Shown: positions 4,682-14,302, numbered from the stretch's first letter. The stretch: 38,212 nt of DNA from Bacteroidales bacterium (GCA_024402335.1 JAKSTZ010000020.1:1-38212); one strand, 5' to 3'. Numbers and translations are program-made. The notes: generated by a model not told the origin, from the sequence alone.

Positions 4682-7600
4682 TTATTCAAAATGAATTGTC
4701 GCGTCTAATCTTTCGAAATCGGCGATGAAATCTTCTGCTAATGTAACGGTATATTTGCTTGTATCCATAGTGATAATATCGTTGCCGTTAACGATGGTGA
4801 CGATAAGTTGCGTTTGTGCTTCGTCTGTTTTCTTTTCGAGCCATCGTTCCATAGTTTTGATGAAAGCGGCATTGATATTTTCGATGTCAACTGTAATAGA
4901 TATTTTCTTAAGGTTTTTTATCATATCGTTCACAGGCACAACATTGGTAAGGTGGAATTTAATTTGTTCTTCTTGTGGTTCAGTAATAGGTTCGCCTTCT
5001 TTTGGTTTTTGTTTACTTTTCTTTATGTCGCCTATGACAAAATAGATTTGCTTGTCTATTATACCTCTGCTATAGTATTTAAAGAGATTCTCTTTCTTCC
5101 CATTGTAGGATTTTGCGCCCGGAGCATCGTCGAAGCCGGCAAATTCAAATGTTCCAGAGTAGTCGGTTAGTTTAAATTTAACTGCGCCGGATCCTTTTTT
5201 AGTAGTGAATTGTTTCACTTCGCTGGCAATGCCGATAAAACGAACTTCTTTTCCTATTAGATTTTCATGCTCTTTAAGTTTTTCAAGGTCAGCGAGTTGT
5301 AGCTTTCCTACACCTTTGCTTATGAATTTGTACTTATCAAGCGGATGTGAAGAAAGATAACTTCCGATTAATTCGTATTCCTTTTGTAATAAAGCCAATG
5401 GGCTTATGTGTTTTATTACACTTGGTAGCGGAGGGTATGAATCTTCAATGTCGTCATCGCCAAACAATGAACCCATAGAAGATTCAGTTTTTTTGTTTGA
5501 CGAAACGGAGAAGTTTGAAAGCGTTTCAATGAATGGCACACCTTTAGTTGTCATGCTGAAATACATATCTCTTGGATGTTCGAAGCAATCGAATGCACCA
5601 CTGTAAATTAACAGTTCAAGGTTCTTGTTAGTTAGGAGTACACGTTTTGCAAGATCGAAAACACTTGTGTATTCACCGTTTGCTTCACGTTCGTGTATGA
5701 TGTTGAGGGCGATGTTTTCACCGAAACCTTTAATAGCTTTTAGACCAAAATGTATGTCTCCTTGTTTGTTTACCGAGAACGACAAATCACTTTCGTTAAT
5801 ACTTGGACATAGTACTTTTATACCAAGCGAACGGGTTTCCTCCAAGAATTTGATTACATCGGCAGGTGTTCCCATACTGTTTGTAAGCAAACCAGCCATG
5901 TACTCGGCAGGATAGTGGGCTTTTAAGTAAGCAGTTTGGTACGAAACCCACGCATAGCAAGCCGCATGTGATTTATTGAATGCGTATGAAGCAAATTTCT
6001 TCCATTCAGTCCAAATGTGGTCAAGCGTGTCCTTTACTTTTTCTTCGGACCAGCCAGTTTCCTTACATTGTTTAGGAACACCTTGCTTAATGAACAAGCC
6101 ATACAATTCTTCCATTTTTGCTAATTGCTTTTTGCCCATAGCTTTACGAAGCGTGTCGGATTGTCCACGGGTAAAGTCTGCAATAAGACGGGACAGAAGC
6201 ATAACCTGTTCTTGGTACACTGTGATGCCGTATGTGTCTTTTAAGTATTGATCCATACATGGCAAATCGTATGTGATTTCTTCCTTGCCTTGTTTTCTCG
6301 CAATAAAAGAAGGAATGTTGTCCATTGGTCCCGGACGATAGAGGGCGTTCATGGCGATAAGGTCACCAATAACGGTTGGATGCAATTCCTTTAGGTATTT
6401 CTGCATACCTGGAGATTCAAACTGGAATACGCCAACGGTTCCGCCTCTACTGTATAACTGATATGTTAGCTCGTCGTCGATAGGGATGGCATCAATATCA
6501 ACGTCTATGCCTTTTGAGTGTTTGATGTTTTTTATGGCTTCTTTTATGATTGAAAGAGTTTTCAATCCTAAAAAGTCCATTTTTATCAAGCCAACAGACT
6601 CAATAACATGACCGTCGTATTGAGTTACGAGCACGCTTTCTTTAGTCTCCTTATCGGTTTGTGTACAGATCGGAGCGAAGTTAGTTAAATCGTCGGCTCC
6701 GATAATAACGCCACAAGCGTGAATGCCGATTTGTCGGTTTGTGTCTTCAAGTTCCTCTGCATACGTAAGCATGGAACTGATATTTGTGTCGTTGCCGTTA
6801 AGCAAGTCTCTCAGTTCCTTGACGTATTTGTAGCAGTTTCTTAGGTTTACTTTCGGTTTTTTTGCGTTCGGATTGTAGTTTTCACCGTCAACAGCTTTTA
6901 GTTGCTCTTCGTCGAATTCTTTTTCCGGAATGTAGCTCTTGATTTGTGCTACAGTGGAAAGATCAATCTTTTGTACACGGCTTACGTCGGCAATAGAGGA
7001 TTTAGATGCCATTGTACCGTATGTAATGATATGGGCGACTTTTTCCTTGCCATATTTCTTTGTAACCCAATCCAAAACCTTTCCGCGGCCTTCGTCATCG
7101 AAGTCAACGTCGATATCGGGTAGGGAAATACGGTCGGGATTAAGGAAACGTTCAAAAAGAAGATCGTATTTCAGTGGATCAAGGTCGGTGATGCGTAAAC
7201 AGTATGCAACAACCGATCCGGCAGCGGAACCACGGCCAGGTCCGACAGAAACTCCTAATTCTTCTCGTGCGCCACGAATATAATCTTGCACAATCAAGAA
7301 ATAGCCAGGGAAACCCATGGTTTTCATAATGTGTAGCTCGAAAATTATTCGCTCTTTTTGTTCGTCGGTAAGTTCCTCGCCATAGCGTTTGTGTGCGCCT
7401 TCCCAAGCAAGTTTTGCAAGGTAGTCGGCTTCCAATTTTATACGGTATAATTTTTCGTAACCGCCAAGTTTCTTTATCTTGTCTTCAGCCTTTTCCTGGC
7501 TTAAAACAACTTCACCTTTTTCGTTGCGGGTAAATTCGTCGAAAAGTTCTTGTTCAGAGAATTTTTTCTTGTATTCTTCGACCGTGCCAAATTCTTTTGG

Positions 7601-8662
7601 GATGTCGAACATAGGCATAATTGGTCCAGAATCAATAGAATACACTTCAACTTTGTCAACAATTTCCTGGGTGTTTTCCAATGCTTCCGGTAAATCACTA
7701 AACATTTCGGCCATTTCCTCTGGGGTCTTGAGCCATTCTTGTTTTGTGTAGTGCATACGGTTTGGGTCATCGAAATCCTTACCGGTACTTAAGCATATTA
7801 ATCTATCGTGTGCTTCTCCGTGTTTTTCTTCTACAAAGTGAACGTCGTTGGTTGCTATAATCTTGATATTGTGTTTTTTAGCAAGCTCAATTAATACGGC
7901 ATTAACTTCCTGCTGACGTTCGAAAGTAGACGTGTCTGCGTTTGGTTTATCAGTCTTATGTCTTTGTAACTCAAGATAATAGTCTTCGCCGAACAGGTTC
8001 TTGAACCAAAGCACTGCCTTTTCTGCTGCTTCCAAATCGCCTTGCATAATTTTTTGTGGCACTTCGCCACCGAGACAGGCGGAGCTACAGATAATACCTT
8101 CGTGGTATTTTTCTAGAATTTCGTGATCTATTCTGGCGTTGTAGTAATATCCTTCGGTAAATGCGATAGAACTTAATTTACAAAGGTTTTGATAGCCTTT
8201 TTTGTTCTTTGCGAGGAGGATTAAGTGCCATCCACGATGTTTTTTGTGGCCTTCCAGAAGTTCGTCGGCGTAGCTTTCGTGGGCACAATATGTTTCTATA
8301 CCAATAATAGGTTTAAAAGGAATGAAATCCTCTTTCTTTTTCTGTAGGATAGGAAGTTCCTCCTCTAATTTTGCAAGACGTTCTTGCGCTTTTGCTTTTT
8401 CTTCTTCGGTTTTCTCGTCAGAAGCGATGATTGCTTTTTCTTTTGCTATATTTTCTTCACACTCGGCAACTTTCTTTTTCGGCTTTGAATTAAAACTGTT
8501 ACTGGAGTCCATTAAGTCTTTAATACCAAACATGTTACCATGGTCGGTTAAAGCCATTGATGTCATGCCGTTTTTCATGCATTTCTCTATCAATGCAGGA
8601 ACTTTCGACATACCATCGAGTATGGAGTAATGTGAGTGGACATGTAGGTGAGTGAATTTCAT
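4682..8662 (-). CDS. dnaE: DNA polymerase III subunit alpha
   Basis: A 1326-aa replicative polymerase catalytic subunit. The N-terminal PHP domain begins HLHVHSHYSILDG and continues LTDHGNMFG. A Lys/Glu-rich coiled insertion at about residues 60-112 interrupts it; Bacteroides DnaE has a similar one. The C-family polymerase core shows GPGRGSAAGSVVAYCL and the catalytic aspartates in PDIDVDFDDEGR at about 515. YAFNKSHAACYAWVSYQT lies near 890. An OB-fold region follows at about 1130-1230, then a beta-rich tail. It is a DnaE1-type enzyme, so proofreading would come from a separate epsilon subunit. The start at 8662 is in MKFTHLHVHSHYS, where the PHP domain must begin. It is the first gene of the dnaE-trxA-DUF58 unit. 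Confidence 0.98.
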   Translation of the reverse strand: MKFTHLHVHSHYSILDGMSKVPALIEKCMKNGMTSMALTDHGNMFGIKDLMDSSNSFNSKPKKKVAECEENIAKEKAIIASDEKTEEEKAKAQERLAKLEEELPILQKKKEDFIPFKPIIGIETYCAHESYADELLEGHKKHRGWHLILLAKNKKGYQNLCKLSSIAFTEGYYYNARIDHEILEKYHEGIICSSACLGGEVPQKIMQGDLEAAEKAVLWFKNLFGEDYYLELQRHKTDKPNADTSTFERQQEVNAVLIELAKKHNIKIIATNDVHFVEEKHGEAHDRLICLSTGKDFDDPNRMHYTKQEWLKTPEEMAEMFSDLPEALENTQEIVDKVEVYSIDSGPIMPMFDIPKEFGTVEEYKKKFSEQELFDEFTRNEKGEVVLSQEKAEDKIKKLGGYEKLYRIKLEADYLAKLAWEGAHKRYGEELTDEQKERIIFELHIMKTMGFPGYFLIVQDYIRGAREELGVSVGPGRGSAAGSVVAYCLRITDLDPLKYDLLFERFLNPDRISLPDIDVDFDDEGRGKVLDWVTKKYGKEKVAHIITYGTMASKSSIADVSRVQKIDLSTVAQIKSYIPEKEFDEEQLKAVDGENYNPNAKKPKVNLRNCYKYVKELRDLLNGNDTNISSMLTYAEELEDTNRQIGIHACGVIIGADDLTNFAPICTQTDKETKESVLVTQYDGHVIESVGLIKMDFLGLKTLSIIKEAIKNIKHSKGIDVDIDAIPIDDELTYQLYSRGGTVGVFQFESPGMQKYLKELHPTVIGDLIAMNALYRPGPMDNIPSFIARKQGKEEITYDLPCMDQYLKDTYGITVYQEQVMLLSRLIADFTRGQSDTLRKAMGKKQLAKMEELYGLFIKQGVPKQCKETGWSEEKVKDTLDHIWTEWKKFASYAFNKSHAACYAWVSYQTAYLKAHYPAEYMAGLLTNSMGTPADVIKFLEETRSLGIKVLCPSINESDLSFSVNKQGDIHFGLKAIKGFGENIALNIIHEREANGEYTSVFDLAKRVLLTNKNLELLIYSGAFDCFEHPRDMYFSMTTKGVPFIETLSNFSVSSNKKTESSMGSLFGDDDIEDSYPPLPSVIKHISPLALLQKEYELIGSYLSSHPLDKYKFISKGVGKLQLADLEKLKEHENLIGKEVRFIGIASEVKQFTTKKGSGAVKFKLTDYSGTFEFAGFDDAPGAKSYNGKKENLFKYYSRGIIDKQIYFVIGDIKKSKQKPKEGEPITEPQEEQIKFHLTNVVPVNDMIKNLKKISITVDIENINAAFIKTMERWLEKKTDEAQTQLIVTIVNGNDIITMDTSKYTVTLAEDFIADFERLDATIHFE

Positions 8663-8741
8663 CTCTTTTTTGTTTGTTGTTTTTGCTATGTGTTGATTAT
8701 CAGTGTTTTCTTTGTCATCTTGTTTTTTAGTTCATCGTAAG

Positions 8742-8749
8742 CAAAGTAA
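8742..8749 (-). promoter_or_regulatory. Candidate -7 box for the dnaE unit
   Basis: The minus strand reads TTACTTTG, one mismatch from TAnnTTTG, 80 bases before the dnaE start. No convincing -33 element is seen. The 284-base gap between dnaE and the divergent gene at 8947 otherwise shows no structure I can interpret. Confidence 0.35.
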
Positions 8750-8921
8750 ATGAAAAAAGGTTTTCAAAATATGCAGTGTTAATAAACATTGAAAACAATT
8801 TGACGTCAGAATTTGTTTTGCGAAATAGCAGTGGTGGTGTGCAAAATTTAAGCATAGGTTGAAAAAATTATTGGTTTATCTTTTTTACTTGTTAGTCGCT
8901 ATACAAATCGGTTATATTTTG

Positions 8922-8929
8922 TACTTTTG
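8922..8929 (+). promoter_or_regulatory. -7 promoter box of the 8947-12595 unit
   Basis: TACTTTTG is a full match to TAnnTTTG and lies 17 bases before the ATG at 8947. This gives a very short leader and supports that start. Confidence 0.6.
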
Positions 8930-8946
8930 CATAGTTTTATAAACCG

Positions 8947-9519
8947 ATGAATCAAAAACGAATTTTTATACCAGTTTTTTTTCTGCTTCTATCGCTTTCT
9001 TCGATAGGTCAGGTTAACTTTTTTACCGATGATGCACAAGATTCGTTGGCTACTAATTTTTATCAACGTGATAAGCGCTTTAGTGCGTTGGTAATTACAA
9101 GTTTACCGTCATTGCAGACTGGTGCGATTGGTTTTATCCATAATAATGAAAATCATTCTTCGTATTATATTAGTGTGAAAACCAATGGTAGTAGGAGGTA
9201 TGTAGTTGACGGAGAAGAATGTTATGGCGAGGGCGTTCGTCAGAAGGAGTTAGCCTATACTGCATCGTCTGTAAATTTTGGCTTGGCGCGTGGTTTTACA
9301 AGAAATTGGTTCTTGATGGGTGGTTTGGGTATGTTGGTTAAGCGTACTAACTTTACGAATAAGGTGGAAGACAATTATCGTTATCATATAACGAATCAAG
9401 GAATTTGGCTTGATATTTTTGCCGGTACTATGTATGTGGCGGATAATGGTTTGTCGCTATTGGCTGGCATGGATTTGAATGATAGAAGTGTAACTATAGG
9501 TTTAGGTTATACGTGGTAA
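8947..9519 (+). CDS. Small outer-membrane beta-barrel-like protein, unknown function
   Basis: A 190-aa protein with an N-terminal signal peptide (hydrophobic core IFIPVFFLLLSLSS, cleavage probably after SIG or at Gln). The rest has alternating-residue strands, such as YYISVKTN, VNFGLARGF and WFLMGGLGMLV. It ends in an aromatic strand VTIGLGYTW, the usual final strand and C-terminal aromatic of an outer-membrane barrel. At about 168 mature residues it has room for roughly eight strands. It is the first gene of a three-gene unit, with its stop overlapping the M1 aminopeptidase start. I do not recognise a named family, and the barrel call rests on strand pattern and signal peptide. Confidence 0.65.
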   Translation: MNQKRIFIPVFFLLLSLSSIGQVNFFTDDAQDSLATNFYQRDKRFSALVITSLPSLQTGAIGFIHNNENHSSYYISVKTNGSRRYVVDGEECYGEGVRQKELAYTASSVNFGLARGFTRNWFLMGGLGMLVKRTNFTNKVEDNYRYHITNQGIWLDIFAGTMYVADNGLSLLAGMDLNDRSVTIGLGYTW

Positions 9520-11282
9520 TGAGGCGTTTGCTTTATATATTGGGAATTTGCATTATTTGTTTACAAAATGCTTTTTGTGAACAATTGCCGCCGCATAAGA
9601 AAATGTATCCTAAATTTACTCGTGCTGATAGTTTACATGGCCGTTTGGATGCTTTCCGTAGTAGTTATGATGTTCGTTTCTATGATATTGATGTTACCAT
9701 TCAACCAGAGACGAAAAGTTTGATTGGTAAGGTTTCAATGCTTGCTTTATGTGAGAATGCTCAACAAACTGTAATTCAAATAGATTTGTCTTCGTTGCTG
9801 ACGATAGATGCTTTGTTTGTTGATTCTATTTTGATTACAGATTACAAGCGTGAATATAATGCTGTTTTCTTCTCGTTGCCTCGAACGTATGCAGAAGGAC
9901 AGGAATATACTATCACTTGTTCGTATCATGGAAAACCGGCAGAGGCTGTTCGTCCGCCATGGGAAGCAGGTATGGTTTGGAAAACGTCGAAGTCGGGTAA
10001 GCCTTGGTGTGGTGTGACTTGCGAAACATTGGGAGCAAGTTGTTGGATTCCATGTAAAGACCATCTTTCGGATGAACCTGAAAATGGTATGAGAATGAAA
10101 ATCACGGTTCCGAAAGGTCTTGTCGCAGTTTCCAACGGTATGTTGCAAGAACATATTGAAAATGAGGATAATGACGCTTGGGTGTGGCAGACAAGTTATC
10201 CTATCAATAGTTACAATATGACATTCTATGTCGGCGATTTTGTTTCGTATGAAGAAGAGTATAAAGGAGCTGAACGTACATTCCCATTGATTTATTGGGT
10301 GTTGGTGGAAGATTTGGAAAAATCAAAAGCGTCGTTTGCTCAAACGAAAGATGTTGTTGCTGCTTATGAGGAATTTTTTGGACCATATCCCTGGTCGAAA
10401 GAATGCTTGAAATTGGTGGAAAGCCCGTATGAAGGAATGGAACACCAAACGGCAATAGCGTACGGTAATGGATTTAAGAATACTTTCGGGTTTGACTATA
10501 TTATTGTGCACGAAGTGGCTCATGAATGGTGGGGAAATACTGTTTCGGTAGATGATTATGCAGAGATTTTTATTCACGAAGGATTTGCAATGTATAGTGA
10601 GTTCTTATATGTGGAAAAAAAGTATGGTGAGGCAAAACGTGACCGATATATTCGGATTTGGGCTAATACAATGAAGAATATTCGTCCTGTTGTTGGTCCA
10701 CGCGATGTGAATTTCTGGGATTATCATGATACCGATCCGTATGTGAAAGGAGCGTTGACATTGCATGGTTTGCGTGGTCTTATAGATAACGATAGTCTTT
10801 TCTTTGATATTATTAAGTCATATAATATGACTCGCCGTAATAGTATTGTGACGGTAAAAGATTTTACTGATTACGTGAACGAACGAACGGGACAAGATTA
10901 TTCGTGGTATTTCAAGCAGTATTTGTATAGCGAGAAAAAACCGATTTTGCAGGTTAAGCCCGTTAAAAAGAATGAAAGATGTCCGGATTTAATATATGTT
11001 GTTGAAAACGGTTCTCGTGAACATTTTTTCAATCTTGTTAAGATGCGTTGGACAAATGTTGACGATAGTTTTCATTTGCCTGTCTCGTTTTATGTGTCAG
11101 ATTCTTCATCTGTTCAAGTTTCGGGGAGGGAGTGTGCTGCTGGACTTGATAGGGTTATTCCGGTAACTGACGGAGTGTGTGTGGCTTTCTATTCAAATGA
11201 AGTGGATAAATTATTTTATATAAGTAATTCCACTGCATATTTTGATTTGGAATTTGTTAAAAAATTTAAAAAGAAAAAATAA
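9519..11282 (+). CDS. M1-family metallo-aminopeptidase
   Basis: A 587-aa exported zinc peptidase. The zinc site HEVAHEWWGN begins at residue 331, and the third ligand is the Glu of IHEGFA, 18 residues after the second His. The substrate exopeptidase motif appears as GMEHQ instead of the classic GAMEN. The N-terminus MRRLLYILGICIICLQNAFC is a signal peptide, so it acts in the periplasm or at the surface. The long C-terminal helical domain of large M1 enzymes is absent. A GTG at 9513 is in frame, but the ATG at 9519 overlaps the previous stop (TAATG) and leads directly into the signal peptide, so I prefer it. The downstream aminotransferase overlaps its stop by one base. It probably trims peptides for uptake. 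Confidence 0.92.
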   Translation: MRRLLYILGICIICLQNAFCEQLPPHKKMYPKFTRADSLHGRLDAFRSSYDVRFYDIDVTIQPETKSLIGKVSMLALCENAQQTVIQIDLSSLLTIDALFVDSILITDYKREYNAVFFSLPRTYAEGQEYTITCSYHGKPAEAVRPPWEAGMVWKTSKSGKPWCGVTCETLGASCWIPCKDHLSDEPENGMRMKITVPKGLVAVSNGMLQEHIENEDNDAWVWQTSYPINSYNMTFYVGDFVSYEEEYKGAERTFPLIYWVLVEDLEKSKASFAQTKDVVAAYEEFFGPYPWSKECLKLVESPYEGMEHQTAIAYGNGFKNTFGFDYIIVHEVAHEWWGNTVSVDDYAEIFIHEGFAMYSEFLYVEKKYGEAKRDRYIRIWANTMKNIRPVVGPRDVNFWDYHDTDPYVKGALTLHGLRGLIDNDSLFFDIIKSYNMTRRNSIVTVKDFTDYVNERTGQDYSWYFKQYLYSEKKPILQVKPVKKNERCPDLIYVVENGSREHFFNLVKMRWTNVDDSFHLPVSFYVSDSSSVQVSGRECAAGLDRVIPVTDGVCVAFYSNEVDKLFYISNSTAYFDLEFVKKFKKKK

Positions 11283-12595
11283 TGAGTAATGCTGTATTTT
11301 CTCGTGAGCTTGTAGATAGAATTATAGCTGCGAATGGAATTAAGGATGTTTCAAAGGCATCTATTCGTCAAGTCGTTAAAATCGTACGTGATATAGAGGA
11401 AGAGACTGGTATAGAATTCGTTAAGATGGAAATGGGTGTGCCTGGTTTAGCTCCAGCGCAAGTCGGTGTTGAAGCAGAAATAGAAGCTTTGAAAAATGGT
11501 TGTGCATCTATATATCCTCCAATCGAAGGTCTTCCTGAATTGAAGAAGGAAATGTCTCGATTCGTGAAGAATTTCCTTGATATAACTGTTTCTCCAGAAT
11601 CGTGTATTCCGACTGTTGGTTCTATGCAGGCAAGTTTTGCAGCGTTTTTAACAGCAGGTCGTAGGGATGTAAATAAAACGAAAACATTATTTATCGATCC
11701 GGGATTTCCTGTTCAAAAGCAACAATTACGTATGATGGGATTGCCATTCGAAACATTCGATGTGTACAATTTCCGTGGTGAAGCTTTGCGTGAGAAATTG
11801 GAATCGTATTGTTCAAAAGGTGATGTTGCTACAATTGTGTACTCAAGCCCAAACAATCCTTCTTGGATATGTTTTACCGATGATGAATTGAAAATCATAG
11901 CAGATGTTGTTAATAAGTATGATATTGTTGTCGTAGAGGATTTGGCTTATTTTGCTATGGATTTCCGTAAGGATTACGGACAACCAGGAGTTGCGCCATT
12001 TCAACCAACAATTGCGAAGTATACGGACAATTATATATTGTTGATTTCTGCATCAAAAGCGTTTAGTTATGCTGGACAACGTATAGCTTCGTTGGTGATT
12101 TCGGATGCTTTGTATAGTAAAAAATTCCCGGATTTATTACGATTCTATGCACAAGAAGAGTTAGGTCGTGCTATGATATATGGTGCTGTGTATGCCTTGA
12201 CATCAGGAACAGCATTTTCTGCCCAATATGCATTTGTTGCGATATTAAAAGCTGCTAATGAAGGAAAATATAATTTCAGAAACGATATTTTAGAATATGG
12301 AAATCGTGCAAAACAGATGAAAGACATTTTTGTAAAGAATGGTTTTGAAATTGTGTACGATTATGATATGGAACAACCAGTAGGTGATGGCTTCTACTTT
12401 ACTGTCGGCTATCCAGGCATGACAGGTGGAGAGTTGTTGGCTGAATTGTTGTACTACGGAATTAGTGCCATCACATTGGATATCACCGGTAGTGACAGAC
12501 AAGGTTTACGTGCTTGTACATCGCAAATGTCTCAACATAAGATAGATTTGTTGAAGGATAGAGCAAAATTCTTCAATGAAGATCATAAGAAATAG
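11282..12595 (+). CDS. PLP-dependent class I/II aminotransferase
   Basis: A 437-aa cytoplasmic fold-type I enzyme. It shows YSSPNNPSW (the NPxW/G substrate site), VVEDLAYFAMD (the Asp that pairs with the PLP ring nitrogen) and ISASKAFSYAGQR with the Schiff-base lysine. The C-terminus has GLRACTSQMSQ, with the carboxylate-binding Arg. The start overlaps the stop of the M1 peptidase gene (TAATG), so it is translationally coupled to it. It has an unusually long N-terminal lead-in (ELVDRIIAANGIKDVSKASIRQVV) compared with aspartate aminotransferases. The amino-acid substrate cannot be told. Its pairing with an exported peptidase suggests use of peptide-derived amino acids, which is inference only. 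Confidence 0.9.
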   Translation: MSNAVFSRELVDRIIAANGIKDVSKASIRQVVKIVRDIEEETGIEFVKMEMGVPGLAPAQVGVEAEIEALKNGCASIYPPIEGLPELKKEMSRFVKNFLDITVSPESCIPTVGSMQASFAAFLTAGRRDVNKTKTLFIDPGFPVQKQQLRMMGLPFETFDVYNFRGEALREKLESYCSKGDVATIVYSSPNNPSWICFTDDELKIIADVVNKYDIVVVEDLAYFAMDFRKDYGQPGVAPFQPTIAKYTDNYILLISASKAFSYAGQRIASLVISDALYSKKFPDLLRFYAQEELGRAMIYGAVYALTSGTAFSAQYAFVAILKAANEGKYNFRNDILEYGNRAKQMKDIFVKNGFEIVYDYDMEQPVGDGFYFTVGYPGMTGGELLAELLYYGISAITLDITGSDRQGLRACTSQMSQHKIDLLKDRAKFFNEDHKK

Positions 12596-12601
12596 GATAG
12601 G

Positions 12602-12625
12602 GAATTTTCTTGTAAAATTCTTTTT
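12602..12625 (+). terminator. Probable terminator of the 8947-12595 unit
   Basis: GAATTTT (12602-12608) pairs with AAAATTC (12614-12620), followed by five T. The stem is AT-rich and weak, but it is correctly placed 7 bases after the stop. Confidence 0.55.
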
Positions 12626-12642
12626 ATACAAAATAAAAACAG

Positions 12643-12650
12643 TATTTTTG
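12643..12650 (+). promoter_or_regulatory. -7 promoter box of the 88-aa gene
   Basis: TATTTTTG is a full match to TAnnTTTG, 22 bases before the ATG at 12672. It follows directly on the previous terminator, so the small gene is its own transcription unit. Confidence 0.6.
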
Positions 12651-12671
12651 TACAAATAAATAATAACAATT

Positions 12672-12938
12672 ATGGCAAATAAAAGACAATTTAAGAAAGA
12701 TGTAGACTGTGTTTTCGATACAGTTATTGAAGAATGCGTATTTACAGCAGATTTCTTTCCAGAAAAAACAGAATTAGTTGAAAATTTAATTAACGAAGCT
12801 CTTTCATTATATAACGATACTCGTTTCGCATACAAAATGGATGCAAACATGTCTTCAAAAGCATTCTATAATGGTTTGTTGACAAACTATATCGCAAAGA
12901 TGAATGAAATCTTGGTGAAATTAAACGAGTCGAAATAA
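12672..12938 (+). CDS. Conserved-type 88-aa cytoplasmic protein, unknown function
   Basis: It begins MANKRQFKKDVDCVFDTVIEEC and is predicted almost wholly helical, with no signal peptide and no metal or nucleotide motif. Lone proteins of this size with an N-terminal KRQxKKD stretch are, from memory, common in Bacteroidales, but I know no function. It has its own -7 box at 12643 and its own terminator at 12961, so it is a monocistronic gene. That and ordinary codon use support it as real. Two Cys sit near the N-terminus (residues 13 and 22), with no further pair, so a zinc finger is unlikely. Confidence 0.8.
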   Translation: MANKRQFKKDVDCVFDTVIEECVFTADFFPEKTELVENLINEALSLYNDTRFAYKMDANMSSKAFYNGLLTNYIAKMNEILVKLNESK

Positions 12939-12960
12939 TCGGTATCATTTAGAAAATAAG

Positions 12961-12990
12961 AATCCAACTCTGTATAGGGTTGGATTTTTT
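12961..12990 (+). terminator. Rho-independent terminator of the 88-aa gene
   Basis: AATCCAAC (12961-12968) pairs with GTTGGATT (12979-12986), extended by inner C-G pairs and followed by a T run to 12990. It ends only 13 bases before the folC start at 13004. Confidence 0.85.
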
Positions 12991-13003
12991 GTTACTATAT
13001 CGT

Positions 13004-14302
13004 ATGAAATACAAAGATCTTCTACAATATTTATATGTACAATATCCGTGCTTTCAGCATGTGGGTAAAAGTGCATACGTTCCTTCGTTGCAAAACATAA
13101 TTGATTTGTTGGCAATTATGGGGAATCCGCATCGATCTGTCCGCTGTGTGCATGTTGCGGGTACTAACGGTAAAGGTTCTACGTCACATTTTATAGCCTC
13201 GATATTGCAAGAATCTGGATGTAAAGTTGGATTGTATACGTCGCCACATATTGTAGATTTTCGTGAACGCATACGAGTGGATGGAAAAGCTGTCACAGCT
13301 CAATTCTTATTGGCTACGATAGAAAAATATGCAAAACAATTTGAATCTATAAAACCATCGTTGTTTGAAGTTACGACAGCATTAGCTTTTGCATATTTTA
13401 AATATAAGAAAGTTGATGTAGCTGTAATAGAAACAGGTCTTGGCGGCCGTTTGGATGCAACGAATGTAATAACGCCTTTGTTGTCGGTTATTACCAATAT
13501 TGGTTTTGATCATACGCAAATACTTGGAGATACACTTCCTAAAATTGCACAGGAAAAAGCAGGTATAATAAAACAAGGAGTTCCTGTTGTAATAGGAGAG
13601 TTTCAAAGCGAAACAGCTCCAGTGTTTGAACAAGTTGCAGCCGAAAAACAATCGAAATTGATTTTCGCTTCAAAACAATATTCTATATCCTCTATGGAGG
13701 AACATAGTCTAGGCTCTTTTGAAATACAAAAAGATGGTGAGACGTGTTTACAATTACAAAGTGGATTGCATGGATTGTATCAGCAGAAGAATGTAGTTAC
13801 GGTATTTGCAGCCATTCAGGAATTGAAATCGCAGTTGAAAATCACCAAAGCTGCTATACAACGAGGTTATAAAAATGTATTGCAAAACACGAAATTGATA
13901 GGTCGTTGGCAAATAGTTGATACAAAACCATTAACTATTTGTGATACTGGCCATAACTATGATGGCTTATCATATACGATGAATCAATTGCAATCATTAG
14001 GGAAAAAAGATGTGCGAATAGTGTGGGGAATGGTGAGCGATAAAGATATTTCTACCATAATTACATTACTTCCAGACGATGCAACCTATTATATTAGCAC
14101 TCCAAATATAGAAAGAGCGATGCCAATTGAGACGTTGAAAAAATATTTTGCAAAAAAAAGATATAAAATTTTCAAAAATATTCAAGAAGCGTATGTAAAT
14201 GCAAAACGTTGTGTTACAGAAGATTCGGTGTTGTATGTAGGTGGAAGTTCGTATGTAGTAGCAGAATTTTTTGAAAAAAATCACAAAAACATTTGGAGGT
14301 AA
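13004..14302 (+). CDS. folC: Bifunctional folylpolyglutamate synthase / dihydrofolate synthase
   Basis: A 432-aa cytoplasmic Mur-ligase-like ATP-dependent enzyme. It joins glutamate to dihydropteroate and to folates. The P-loop is GTNGKGS at residues 53-59, followed by LYTSPHIVDFRERIRVDG, the FolC signature. The central ligase motif is ETGLGGRLDATNV, and FDHTQILGDTLPKIAQEKAGI carries the Mg-binding His. The C-terminal ligand domain has GRWQIV and ICDTGHNYDGL. The in-frame TTG at 12980 lies within the upstream terminator hairpin, so I choose the ATG at 13004, which starts MKYKDLLQYLY as the family does. No separate promoter box is clear. The -33 box for the following tRNA lies in its last codons. 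Confidence 0.96.
   Translation: MKYKDLLQYLYVQYPCFQHVGKSAYVPSLQNIIDLLAIMGNPHRSVRCVHVAGTNGKGSTSHFIASILQESGCKVGLYTSPHIVDFRERIRVDGKAVTAQFLLATIEKYAKQFESIKPSLFEVTTALAFAYFKYKKVDVAVIETGLGGRLDATNVITPLLSVITNIGFDHTQILGDTLPKIAQEKAGIIKQGVPVVIGEFQSETAPVFEQVAAEKQSKLIFASKQYSISSMEEHSLGSFEIQKDGETCLQLQSGLHGLYQQKNVVTVFAAIQELKSQLKITKAAIQRGYKNVLQNTKLIGRWQIVDTKPLTICDTGHNYDGLSYTMNQLQSLGKKDVRIVWGMVSDKDISTIITLLPDDATYYISTPNIERAMPIETLKKYFAKKRYKIFKNIQEAYVNAKRCVTEDSVLYVGGSSYVVAEFFEKNHKNIWR

Noticed and set aside
8663..8946. Possible replication origin or regulatory RNA near dnaE
   Set aside because: No DnaA-box cluster, iteron or stable fold seen; only promoter-like boxes for the divergent genes.
12980..13003. Upstream TTG start of folC
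   Set aside because: It lies inside the terminator hairpin of the previous gene; the ATG at 13004 gives the usual FolC N-terminus.
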